A DNA stretch of 37,311 nucleotides from Nitriliruptoraceae bacterium (GTDB taxonomy: Bacteria; Actinomycetota; Nitriliruptoria; Nitriliruptorales; Nitriliruptoraceae): the NCBI GenBank assembly GCA_003561535.1, contig PWWI01000268.1, positions 1 through 37,311 on the forward strand, in the 5' to 3' direction. The translations under genes and the position numbers were made by a program. Below, one piece after another: positions 6,744 to 13,514 of the stretch (position 1 is its first letter; the number at the start of each line of letters is the position of its first letter). The notes under the pieces were generated by a model, which saw nothing but the letters and a program-made list of their open reading frames with translations, searched no databases and was not told the origin of the DNA.

Positions 6744-7384
6744 GCCGGTCGGGAACGGACTGCGGATCCCCGGCCGGACACCCAGGAGCTTCGTACAGGA
6801 GCAACTGAGTGGAGGTGGAGGGCTCCGGCCCGCCGACGTGGACCCCGGAACGTGACGGCAACACATCGGTCGAACCCCGCGAGGGGTGAGCCACCGAGCG
6901 GAAGGCTGTGAGGCCGTCCGTTGAGCCACAGCGGTGCTGTACCGCCGCGGTGGTGGTGGCACCCGACGCAGCGGGTGACATCGGCGAGACGCTCGTCCGC
7001 GAGGACGAGCGGGGCTGCGGCCCGAGCGATGTGGCCACCTCCGGGTGGCGACCCGCCCGGCGCGGCGGCCGACGATGGAGGTCCCCCGCGGACCACCTCG
7101 CTCGCAACGGTGAGGAACGACAGGTGCTCGCGAGAGCATCAGACGTCCCGAACCGAGGTGGCAACCGGCGCCGTGCTCGGACACGGTGCAGCGGCCACCG
7201 ACGGCCGGGTCCCGCCTTCGGGTGAGGCCCGCCACCCGGTCCGCCGGGTGGTCACCATCCAGATCGACCGGCACCCGCGAGGGAGCTGACACGGTCAGGG
7301 TGAGGAGCCGGTGTTCCACCACCCGAGAGGAGCTGTGGAACACGACGCGACGCCCCGGAGGTCCTGAGACGGACACCGGGGCGT
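6744..7384 (+). ncRNA. Putative large structured non-coding RNA, about 640 nt, class not recognised
   Basis: No convincing gene fills 6514-7403, but the plus strand folds into a series of short, near-perfect hairpins. GNRA loops: 6874-6887 (GCGA, inside an outer stem 6866-6870/6893-6897), 6899-6920 (GUGA), 6991-7010 (GCGA, 8 bp), 7125-7138 (GCGA), 7274-7283 (GCGA). UNCG loops: 7034-7049 (UCCG), 7207-7230 (UUCG, about 9 bp with bulges), 7232-7251 (UCCG, 8 bp). Other stems: 6745-6777 (9 bp), 6931-6945, 7171-7186, 7285-7297 region, 7311-7319/7335-7343 (9 bp perfect) and the terminal hairpin. GNRA and UNCG loops are strand-specific, and they favour the plus strand. A promoter-like site precedes it and a terminator-like hairpin ends it; it diverges from the ATPase gene and converges with the permease gene, as an independent unit would. 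I see no consensus of RNase P RNA, tmRNA, SRP RNA or a group II domain V. Confidence 0.7.
7350..7384. terminator. Strong hairpin shared by the RNA and the convergent permease gene
   Basis: ACGCCCCGG at 7350-7358 pairs with CCGGGGCGT at 7376-7384, nine base pairs, with an inner GTCC/GGAC stem. It lies 19 bases past the stop of the minus-strand permease gene and at the end of the plus-strand RNA, so it could terminate both. No long U-run. Confidence 0.6.
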
Positions 7385-7403
7385 TCGCGCGTGGTCGGGC
7401 ACG

Positions 7404-8177
7404 TCAGCCCGCGATCACCCGCACCAAGGCCGCAACGCCACCCAGTCCTGCCCACCACAGGACGCCGGTCCGGACGCGCTGGGGTGACAGGATCCGCAGC
7501 AGCGGCCGACTCAGGAGCAGTCCGGCCAGCAGCAGGGCCGCCAGGAACACGCCCACGAGCGCCTGGGTGAGCGTGAACGAGCCCACGGCGGCCAGGCCCA
7601 CCAGGGTCAGCACGATGCCGACCGCCCACACCAACCCGAGAGTCGGTCGCACCACCGCCGGATCACGATCGCGGTAGAGCAGGGCGATCGGCGGACCACC
7701 CAACGCGGTGGCGGCGCCGGTGACACCGGAGACCACGCCGGCCGCGACCTCCCGGCCCGGGGTGACCTCCAACCGCCACCCCCCTGCCGCCGCCGCGACC
7801 GCAGCGAGCAGGACCACCGCCACCAGCGCCGTCAACCACCGCACGTCGACCACCACCACGATCGCGGTGCCGATCACGATCCCCGGGACCCGCCCCAGCA
7901 TCAACCGGTTGGCGGCGGAGCGATCGAGCTCGGCTCGTCCCACGATCGCCATCGTCGCCGACAGCGGCAGGGCTGCGACCAGCATGGCCCCCGGCAGCAG
8001 TTCCGGGGCGGTGAGCGCCAGCGCCGGCACGGTCGCGAACGCCGCACCGAAACCGACGATCGACTGCGCGACCCCACCGAGGATCGCCGCGGTCACCACC
8101 AGCAGCAGACCCAGGACACCGATCGACACCGCCAGCGCACCGACGGTCCCCGCGAACGCCTCCATCGCCGACACCAC
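7404..8177 (-). CDS. TauE/SafE-family membrane permease
   Basis: About 257 residues, almost wholly hydrophobic, with around eight predicted membrane helices, the usual size of this family. Members export or import sulfite, sulfoacetate and other small organic anions. The first repeat shows the family pattern AAILGGVAQSIVGFGAAF and the second half has GVVSGVTGAATALGGPPIAL, the twice-repeated small-residue motif typical of the fold. Start: tandem GTG codons at 8177 and 8174 follow GAGGAGGAG; the frame is open to 8324 but the upstream part is charged and unlike the family. The neighbour on the right, the PPi-PFK gene, is divergent. Nothing nearby names a substrate, so sulfite is only the family default. 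Confidence 0.87.
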   Translation of the reverse strand: MVSAMEAFAGTVGALAVSIGVLGLLLVVTAAILGGVAQSIVGFGAAFATVPALALTAPELLPGAMLVAALPLSATMAIVGRAELDRSAANRLMLGRVPGIVIGTAIVVVVDVRWLTALVAVVLLAAVAAAAGGWRLEVTPGREVAAGVVSGVTGAATALGGPPIALLYRDRDPAVVRPTLGLVWAVGIVLTLVGLAAVGSFTLTQALVGVFLAALLLAGLLLSRPLLRILSPQRVRTGVLWWAGLGGVAALVRVIAG

Positions 8178-8353
8178 CTCGCTCCTCCTCTCGGTGCCGG
8201 TGACCTCGGCGATCCTGCCCGCACCTGCCGCCCGCACGCGGCCGCGACCGACAGCTCCGGCCAGGAACGCAGCGTAGGCGCGCAGATCTCGGTGCCCGGA
8301 CGGCACACCGCCCGCTAGCGTCACGGGTCAGCGCCCCCCATGGAGGAACCCAC

Positions 8354-9505
8354 GTGAGGATCGGCATCCTGACCGGCGGCGGCGACGTCCCCGGGCTCAA
8401 CCCCTGCATCAAGGCCGTCGTCGACCGCGTCATCGATGACGGCCACAGCGTCATCGGCCTGCGACGCGGCTGGGCCGGACTGCTCGAGTACGACCTCGAC
8501 GACCCCGAAGGCTCGAACGAACGTCTGGTGATGCCGTTGAACCAGGAGGTCGTACGCAAGATCGATCGGACCGGCGGCACCTTCCTGCACACCTCCCGGA
8601 CCAACCCGCAGCGCGTGCGGGACAACGATGTGCCGGCCTTCCTGCGCGACCAGGCCCTCGGTGAGGGTCCCCACGACTTCACCGCCCACACCCTGCGGGT
8701 GCTCGACCACCTCGGCATCGATGCGATGATCCCGATCGGCGGAGACGACACGCTGTCCTATGCCCTGCGCTTGCACGAGGAGGGCTTCCCGGTCGTCGCC
8801 ATCCCGAAGACGATGGACAACGATGTCCACGGAACGGACTACTGCGTCGGGTTCTCGACCGCCGTGACCCGCTCGGTGGAGTTCATCCACCAGCTCCGGA
8901 CCTCGACCGGCTCCCATGAGCGCATCGCCGTCGTGGAACTGTTCGGGCGCTACTCCGGCGAGACCTCGCTGATCAGCGCCTACCTCGCCTCCGTGGACCG
9001 GGCCGTCATCTCCGAGGTCCCCTTCGACCCCGAGCGGCTGGCCGCGCTGCTGATGGAGGACAAGCGTCGCAGCCCCTCCAACTACGCGATGGTCACCATC
9101 TCGGAAGGCGCCACCTACACCGGCGGGGACATCCACCTCTCGGGCGAAGCGGACGCCTTTGGCCACCGCAAGCTCGGCGGGATCGGTCAGACCACCGGAG
9201 AGATGATCAAGCAGCTGACCGGTGAGGACATCATCGTCCAGCAGCTCGGCTACCTGATGCGGTCCGGGCGCCCGGACTCGCTGGATCTGATGGTGGCGAC
9301 CAACTTCGCCGTCATGGCTGCCGACCTGGCGGTGGATGGCGAGAAGGGCCGCATGGTGGCGCTGCGCAGCGGCACCTACACCAACGTTCCCATCACCGTG
9401 ACCGGCTCCGGCGCGCGGCGCGTCGACGTCGACGCACTCTACGACGTCAACGCCTACCGGCCCAAGGTCCGCCAGGTCGCCGGCAAACCGATGTTCCTGT
9501 ACTGA
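8354..9505 (+). CDS. 6-phosphofructokinase, predicted pyrophosphate-dependent
   Basis: A 383-residue single-domain enzyme that interconverts fructose 6-phosphate and fructose 1,6-bisphosphate. GTG at 8354 has GGAGGA eight bases upstream. GGD motif is GGDD at 129-132, so the residue equal to Gly104 of E. coli PfkA is Asp132, and the catalytic block is PKTMDND at 151-157, with Lys152 where ATP enzymes have Gly124. Asp plus Lys at these two sites is the established signature for pyrophosphate as phosphoryl donor, as in the Amycolatopsis-type PFK. Catalytic Asp155 and the substrate loop ELFGRYSGE follow. The reaction would be reversible and could serve gluconeogenesis too. It is about 4 kb from the ATP-type fused PFK. 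A TAGCGT -10-like box lies at 8316-8321; a hairpin at 9521-9560 probably ends the transcript. Confidence 0.93.
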   Translation: MRIGILTGGGDVPGLNPCIKAVVDRVIDDGHSVIGLRRGWAGLLEYDLDDPEGSNERLVMPLNQEVVRKIDRTGGTFLHTSRTNPQRVRDNDVPAFLRDQALGEGPHDFTAHTLRVLDHLGIDAMIPIGGDDTLSYALRLHEEGFPVVAIPKTMDNDVHGTDYCVGFSTAVTRSVEFIHQLRTSTGSHERIAVVELFGRYSGETSLISAYLASVDRAVISEVPFDPERLAALLMEDKRRSPSNYAMVTISEGATYTGGDIHLSGEADAFGHRKLGGIGQTTGEMIKQLTGEDIIVQQLGYLMRSGRPDSLDLMVATNFAVMAADLAVDGEKGRMVALRSGTYTNVPITVTGSGARRVDVDALYDVNAYRPKVRQVAGKPMFLY

Positions 9506-9520
9506 GCGAGACGGTCCCAC

Positions 9521-9560
9521 GGGAGGCGCGAGGCGCTGCCACGGCCACCCCGCGCCTCCC
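9521..9560 (+). terminator. Terminator-like hairpin after the PPi-PFK gene
   Basis: GGGAGGCGCG at 9521-9530 pairs perfectly with CGCGCCTCCC at 9551-9560 (10 bp) 15 bases after the stop codon. The 20-base loop is long and there is no U-run. Confidence 0.5.
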
Positions 9561-9679
9561 TGCTCGGCACTCGGGCGAACGTTGCGCGCGCCGGTGACCC
9601 CGGACGTACGGCCGGATCAGCCCACGCGCGACGAGCCGCGCCGCAGGTAGGGTCGAAGAGCCGGCCCGAGGATGGAACC

Positions 9680-10075
9680 GTGCGGACGACGTTGGTAGCC
9701 CTGACCGCCGCGCTCCTGGTCGTCGCCTGCCAGGTGGACGCAGAGTTGGAGCCTCCCGAGGTGTCGCTCAGCGATGTCACCTGGACCGACGACGACATCG
9801 AGATCGAGGTGACGACGAACCTGCCGGATGGTGCGATCCTGTCCTGGCAGGTGGTCGAAGGGGACGATCTGGGACTCTTGGACGCGGTCGATGTCGCCGG
9901 TGTCACCACGGTCACCGACGGGACCGCAGCCGTGACCGCCGACGTGAGCGGGTTCACCGACGACCAGGCCCTGGTGGAGGTGTCGTTCGCTCGCTTCGCC
10001 GAACAACCGGCCGAGGTGCTGCAGGACTACGACGTCGACCAGGAAGCGAGCGACGAGTCGTCGGTCAGCCGCTGA
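9680..10075 (+). CDS. Small acidic lipoprotein of unknown function
   Basis: A 131-residue predicted lipoprotein. GTG at 9680 follows GAGGATGG by four bases, and TAGGGT at 9648-9653 is a plausible -10 box. Signal: MRTTLVALTAALLVVAC with lipobox VVAC and Cys17. The mature part is very acidic and beta-rich, with alternating VTWTDDDIEIEVTTNLPDGA-like strands that suggest one Ig-like or FN3-like domain, ending in an acidic tail. I recognise no named family. It stands alone and converges on the MFS transporter gene, with a 36-base gap. Confidence 0.7.
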   Translation: MRTTLVALTAALLVVACQVDAELEPPEVSLSDVTWTDDDIEIEVTTNLPDGAILSWQVVEGDDLGLLDAVDVAGVTTVTDGTAAVTADVSGFTDDQALVEVSFARFAEQPAEVLQDYDVDQEASDESSVSR

Positions 10076-10111
10076 TCGCCAGGACCGATGGCGCGGCGTT
10101 GCGCCCCCGGA

Positions 10112-11410
10112 TCACCCGCTGCCTGCAGCACGCTCCCAGACGCGGCGCAACGCGTCGAGCAGCAGGGCCGAGATCCCCAGGCCCAGCAGGGTGAGCCCGG
10201 CGGCCGTCAGGGCGGGCTGGCGACCCGCCGCCCCCACGACCGGGCTCCACACCAACGGTGAGGCGAACTGGCCGAGGAACAGCGCGCTCGTCATCGTGCC
10301 GATGAGCCGTCCGCGGAGCCGGGCGGGTGCGGCGTGAGCGACCCAACCGACCAGGTTCGGCACTATCAGCCCAAGCCCCGCCCCGCCGATCAGCAACCCC
10401 GGAGCGACGACCCCCAGGTTCCCAGCCAGTCCGATGGCGAGGTACCCCGTCCCGGTGACACCGAAGGCGACGGCGACCACGGTTGCGCGACGCCGCCCGG
10501 ACGACAGCCGCCCGGAGGTCAACGAGGCGCCGGCATAGGCCAAGGGCGGGATCGCTATGAACGCCCCGGTCGCCGCGGGCCCGAGACCGAAGGTCTCTTC
10601 CAGCAGGAACGGCAGCTGGACGGGGAGGAGGTAGAACACGACCTGCACCAGGGCGAGCAGAGCGATGCTGACGGTGATGACCCCGAGCGCGCCGCGGTCT
10701 CCTGTCGGTGCCGGGGCAGCGTCGGCAGCGGCAACCGACACACTCACGGGGCTGACGGTGCCGGGTCCGGAGACCACATCGGCCCGCCGCAGCGTCCCGG
10801 TGCCCACGCGCGGCGGCTCGGGGACGACCCGCAGGACCGCGGGCAGCAGGAGCCAGGCGAGCGGGTACAGGGCGAAGGACCACCGCCATCCGACGCCCGC
10901 CAACAGGCCGCTCGTGATCGTGAACACGGTCCCCGACGCGCCCATGACCGCCGCCTGGCGCGCCAGCATGCGGCTCCGGGCCCGCCCGCTGTACAGGTCC
11001 GCGATCAAGGTGGTGACGGATGTGAGCGCCGCGGCCACCGCCAGGCCCAGCCCCACCCGGCCGGCCAGGAGACCGGTCAGCGACCCCGCGATGAGGCCGG
11101 TCCCGCCCGCTGCCCCGTAGAGCACGACCCCGGCCACGAGCACCGGGCGGCGACCGATGCGGTCGACCAGGGCCCCGGCAGCCGACGCCGTCACGGCGAT
11201 GACCAGCGCGGGGAGCGTCAGCACCAGGGGGACGAGCAGGTCGGCACCCGGGACCGAGGCGAACTCCCGCGCGATGGAGGGCAGGGCCGGGGCGACGATC
11301 GTCGGCGCCATGACGGTCAGGGTGCCGGCGGCCAGCAGCGCGACCGCCGTGGCGGTGGAGGCGGCCACGGCCGGCGGTGGCCCACCCCGGCCGTGCCTGA
11401 ACCGTGACAT
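10112..11410 (-). CDS. MFS transporter, multidrug-type
   Basis: A 432-residue integral membrane protein with about twelve predicted helices in two six-helix bundles, joined near residues 185-235 by a cytosolic loop. The MFS motif A is visible as GALVDRIGRRPVL after helix 2, and the second bundle has a weaker copy (GRLSSGRRRATV). The GTGYLAIGLAGN and GLIVPNLVGWVA segments resemble drug:H+ antiporters of the DHA families, but the substrate cannot be read from sequence. ATG at 11410 has GAGGAGG seven bases upstream. It is divergent from the PEBP-family gene with 165 bases between; no regulator is adjacent. Confidence 0.85.
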   Translation of the reverse strand: MSRFRHGRGGPPPAVAASTATAVALLAAGTLTVMAPTIVAPALPSIAREFASVPGADLLVPLVLTLPALVIAVTASAAGALVDRIGRRPVLVAGVVLYGAAGGTGLIAGSLTGLLAGRVGLGLAVAAALTSVTTLIADLYSGRARSRMLARQAAVMGASGTVFTITSGLLAGVGWRWSFALYPLAWLLLPAVLRVVPEPPRVGTGTLRRADVVSGPGTVSPVSVSVAAADAAPAPTGDRGALGVITVSIALLALVQVVFYLLPVQLPFLLEETFGLGPAATGAFIAIPPLAYAGASLTSGRLSSGRRRATVVAVAFGVTGTGYLAIGLAGNLGVVAPGLLIGGAGLGLIVPNLVGWVAHAAPARLRGRLIGTMTSALFLGQFASPLVWSPVVGAAGRQPALTAAGLTLLGLGISALLLDALRRVWERAAGSG

Positions 11411-11575
11411 GCTGCCTCCTCGGGCACAGGCCGATCCGTCCGTGCTCGGGAGCGACCGCCGTCGGATGCTGCAGTCAACCCGATACGCCGGCAGGCCGTT
11501 CGACCGAGCGCCGCGGTGGCGGGCCGCCTAGGTTCGGGGCTGTCGTAGCACCGAGGACGAGGGAGGACACTCACC

Positions 11576-12034
11576 GTGGGACTGAACATCCAGGACCTGG
11601 CGATCTCCAGCCGGGAGTTCGCGCCAGGCGGCCCGCTCGAGGACCGGCACGCCAACGACCGCGAGAACGAGGCACCGTCGTTGCTGATCGACGGCGTGCC
11701 CGACGACGCGGTGGAGCTGGCGCTCATCTGTCACGACCCCGACGCGCCGCTGCCCGACGGCTTCACGCACTGGACGCTCTACGGCATCCCCGCCGATGCC
11801 ACGGAGCTGCCCGCCGACGCCGACCGGCACTACCGGCCGGGACCGAACGACTTCGGCTCGACGGGCTACGGCGGCCCGCAGCCACCCGATGGGCATGGCG
11901 TGCACCACTACTACTTCTGGGTCTACGCGCTGTCGCGACCGGTCGAGGGCACACCGTCACGTCGGGAGTTCCTCGACGCTTACGGTGACGCCATCGTCGA
12001 GCAGAACCGGGCGATCGGCACCTACGAACGCTGA
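11576..12034 (+). CDS. YbhB/YbcL-type phosphatidylethanolamine-binding-like protein (PEBP fold)
   Basis: A 152-residue cytosolic protein. GTG at 11576 lies behind GGGAGG, and TAGGTT at 11529-11534 is a likely -10 box. The family motif DPDAP at about 51-55 with HW ten residues later, then GYGGPQPPDGHGVHHYYF near 100-117, form the conserved anion-binding pocket of PEBP proteins. Bacterial members are annotated as Raf kinase inhibitor-like, although no Raf kinase exists there; true ligand and role are unknown. Length is typical. The gene is monocistronic: a 21-bp perfect hairpin follows its stop codon. Confidence 0.93.
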   Translation: MGLNIQDLAISSREFAPGGPLEDRHANDRENEAPSLLIDGVPDDAVELALICHDPDAPLPDGFTHWTLYGIPADATELPADADRHYRPGPNDFGSTGYGGPQPPDGHGVHHYYFWVYALSRPVEGTPSRREFLDAYGDAIVEQNRAIGTYER

Positions 12035-12040
12035 GGAGCC

Positions 12041-12085
12041 CGCCACACGACGGACCGGCGCGCGGCGCCGGTCCGTCGTGTGGCG
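12041..12085 (+). terminator. 21-bp perfect inverted repeat with 3-base loop
   Basis: Arms 12041-12061 and 12065-12085 are perfectly complementary with loop GCG, beginning six bases after the stop codon of the PEBP gene. This is by far the longest perfect hairpin in the window. It lacks a U-run, but its position says terminator or mRNA 3' end stabiliser. Confidence 0.75.
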
Positions 12086-12145
12086 GCGGCCTGCCGACAC
12101 CGGACGCCGCGCGCGCCGGCGACCCACCACCGAGGAGCACCACCG

Positions 12146-12688
12146 ATGGCACGTCACGAGACCCTCGAGACCGATCCCGGCTGGCTGCCGGAGGACACGA
12201 TCGAGGCGATCCGGGGCCAGGTCCCCATCGTGTACGTCGAAGCCGTGCCGGTCCGGGTCGACCACCTCGGTCGCATCACCAAGGTCGGGCTGCTGCTGCG
12301 CGCCCAGGCCGACGGATCGGTGTCCCGAGCGGTGGTGTCGGGTCGTGTCCTCTACGGCGAGACCCTCCGGGATGCGCTGTGGCGTCACTGCTCCAAGGAC
12401 CTCGGCCCCGAGGCGAGTCCCCGCATCCCGAGCGGGGTCGCACCCTGCACGGTGGCCGAGTACTTCCCCGACCCGGAGCGTTCCGGCTTCCACGACCCCC
12501 GGCAGCACGCGGTGGCCCTGGGCTACCTCGTCCCCTGCGACGGCGAGTGCCGGCCGGCCCAGGACGCCCTGGATCTCGCCTGGCTCTCCCCCGACGAGGC
12601 CGTGGACCCCTCGATCGCCGATGAGATGTCCTCCGGCCACGGGCGGCTGGTCCGTCGCGCCCTGGCCTTCGCCGGTCAGCTGCCCTGA
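12146..12688 (+). CDS. DUF4916 / Nudix-like protein with a degenerate Nudix box
   Basis: A 180-residue protein of the actinobacterial DUF4916 group, related in fold to Nudix hydrolases. ATG at 12146 follows GAGGAG; the frame is open from 12080 but upstream residues overlap the terminator. The core YVEAVPVRVD, GLLLRAQ, VVSGRVLYGETLRDAL fits the Nudix strand-loop-helix. In GRVLYGETLRDALWRHCSKD the Gly, Glu7 and Arg15 of GX5EX7REUXEE are kept, but the catalytic Glu pair has become His, Lys and Asp. So either catalysis uses other residues or it binds rather than hydrolyses a nucleotide derivative. Function unknown; not obviously linked to its neighbours. Confidence 0.82.
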   Translation: MARHETLETDPGWLPEDTIEAIRGQVPIVYVEAVPVRVDHLGRITKVGLLLRAQADGSVSRAVVSGRVLYGETLRDALWRHCSKDLGPEASPRIPSGVAPCTVAEYFPDPERSGFHDPRQHAVALGYLVPCDGECRPAQDALDLAWLSPDEAVDPSIADEMSSGHGRLVRRALAFAGQLP

Positions 12689-12764
12689 TCCGCTGCCCTG
12701 ACACGCCGTGGCCGCTGCGGGCGCCGCCCTTCAACCAGGGGCCCGACCAGGGAACGCACGCTCG

Positions 12765-13082
12765 TCAGGTGGTGACCAGCAGCACGATGCCGGCGACGGC
12801 GAGGACGACCACGCACGCCACCGTCGCCCGCGCCACGAGCGACAGCCCGACCAGGTCGCTGTCGTCCTCGAACCAGCGCCGCCGGGCCTCGCTGCGGGCC
12901 GACCCCTCCAGCATCGCCCCCAGGGAGATGACCACCAGGCCTGCGCACAAGGCGGCCACCACCGGCGAGTCCCGCACGACGGCGATCCGGACCATCGCCG
13001 TCGAGGCGGTCGCGGCTGCCAGACCGGTGCGGCGCCAGGCCAGGCTGGTGCGCTCGGGCTGCAGGCCGGGATCGACGCTCAC
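12765..13082 (-). CDS. DUF202-family small membrane protein (second of a pair)
   Basis: A 105-residue inner-membrane protein with three predicted helices (about 20-36, 40-58, 84-103). The N-terminal PERTSLAWRRTGLA is the family signature just before helix 1. GTG at 13082 overlaps the TGA of the preceding gene by four bases, which signals translational coupling, and the shared family suggests the pair arose by duplication. DUF202 proteins commonly occur in pairs in actinobacteria; their role is not established. Confidence 0.85.
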   Translation of the reverse strand: MSVDPGLQPERTSLAWRRTGLAAATASTAMVRIAVVRDSPVVAALCAGLVVISLGAMLEGSARSEARRRWFEDDSDLVGLSLVARATVACVVVLAVAGIVLLVTT

Positions 13083-13447
13083 GGGATCACATCGATCAAC
13101 GCGATGGCACCGATCAGAGCGAGAGCGAGGATCGTCGCCAGCACCACGACCGTGCCCACGCCCGCCGGCAGCGGTTCCCGGCGCCGCAGGGCGCGCTCGA
13201 CCCGCTGCCACTGCAGGTAGCCCAGGCTGGCCGTCACCGCCCCGCCGAGGAACGCCGCGCCGGCGATCACCTCGACCAGCCACTCGGGCGTGATCAGCTC
13301 CGAGAGCGCCACGACCGCCACCCCGGCGACCACCAGCGCGAGCGCCGTCCGCAACCAGGCCAGCAACGTCCGTTCGTTGGCCAGGGTGAACCGGGGGTCC
13401 GGCTCCTGCCCCTCGCCGAACACCCGCCGTGGTCGCCGGGTGTCCAC
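13079..13447 (-). CDS. DUF202/YidH-family small membrane protein (first of a pair)
   Basis: A 122-residue protein with the DUF202 signature ANERTLLAWLRTALAL near residue 23-38, followed by three predicted helices (about 28-46, 54-73, 98-119). The first 18 residues are basic and probably cytosolic. GTG at 13447 has AGGAGC nine bases upstream. It ends in a four-base overlap with the second DUF202 gene and follows the decarboxylase stop by 67 bases on the same strand, so it may be the tail of that transcript. YidH in E. coli is an inner-membrane protein of unknown function. Confidence 0.87.
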   Translation of the reverse strand: MDTRRPRRVFGEGQEPDPRFTLANERTLLAWLRTALALVVAGVAVVALSELITPEWLVEVIAGAAFLGGAVTASLGYLQWQRVERALRRREPLPAGVGTVVVLATILALALIGAIALIDVIP

Positions 13448-13514
13448 AGCTGGCTCCTGCTCGCGGTCGCCGGCACCGTAGCCGCCGACCGGTCCCTCCC
13501 GCCAAGGGCGGGGC

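Noticed and set aside
7155-7170. GAGGTGGCAACCGGCG, resembling the T-box sequence
   Set aside because: No aminoacyl-tRNA synthetase or amino acid gene follows on the plus strand, and the specifier stem features are not seen.
6153-7376. Long minus-strand open frames across 6514-7376 (including an extended ATPase N-terminus)
   Set aside because: No recognisable domain, Arg/Ser/Pro-rich, no ribosome binding site, and the same bases fold into strand-specific tetraloop hairpins on the other strand.
6744-7384. RNase P RNA or tmRNA as identity of the structured RNA
   Set aside because: The GAGGAAAGTCC and ACAGAA blocks of RNase P RNA and the tRNA-like ends and tag frame of tmRNA are absent.
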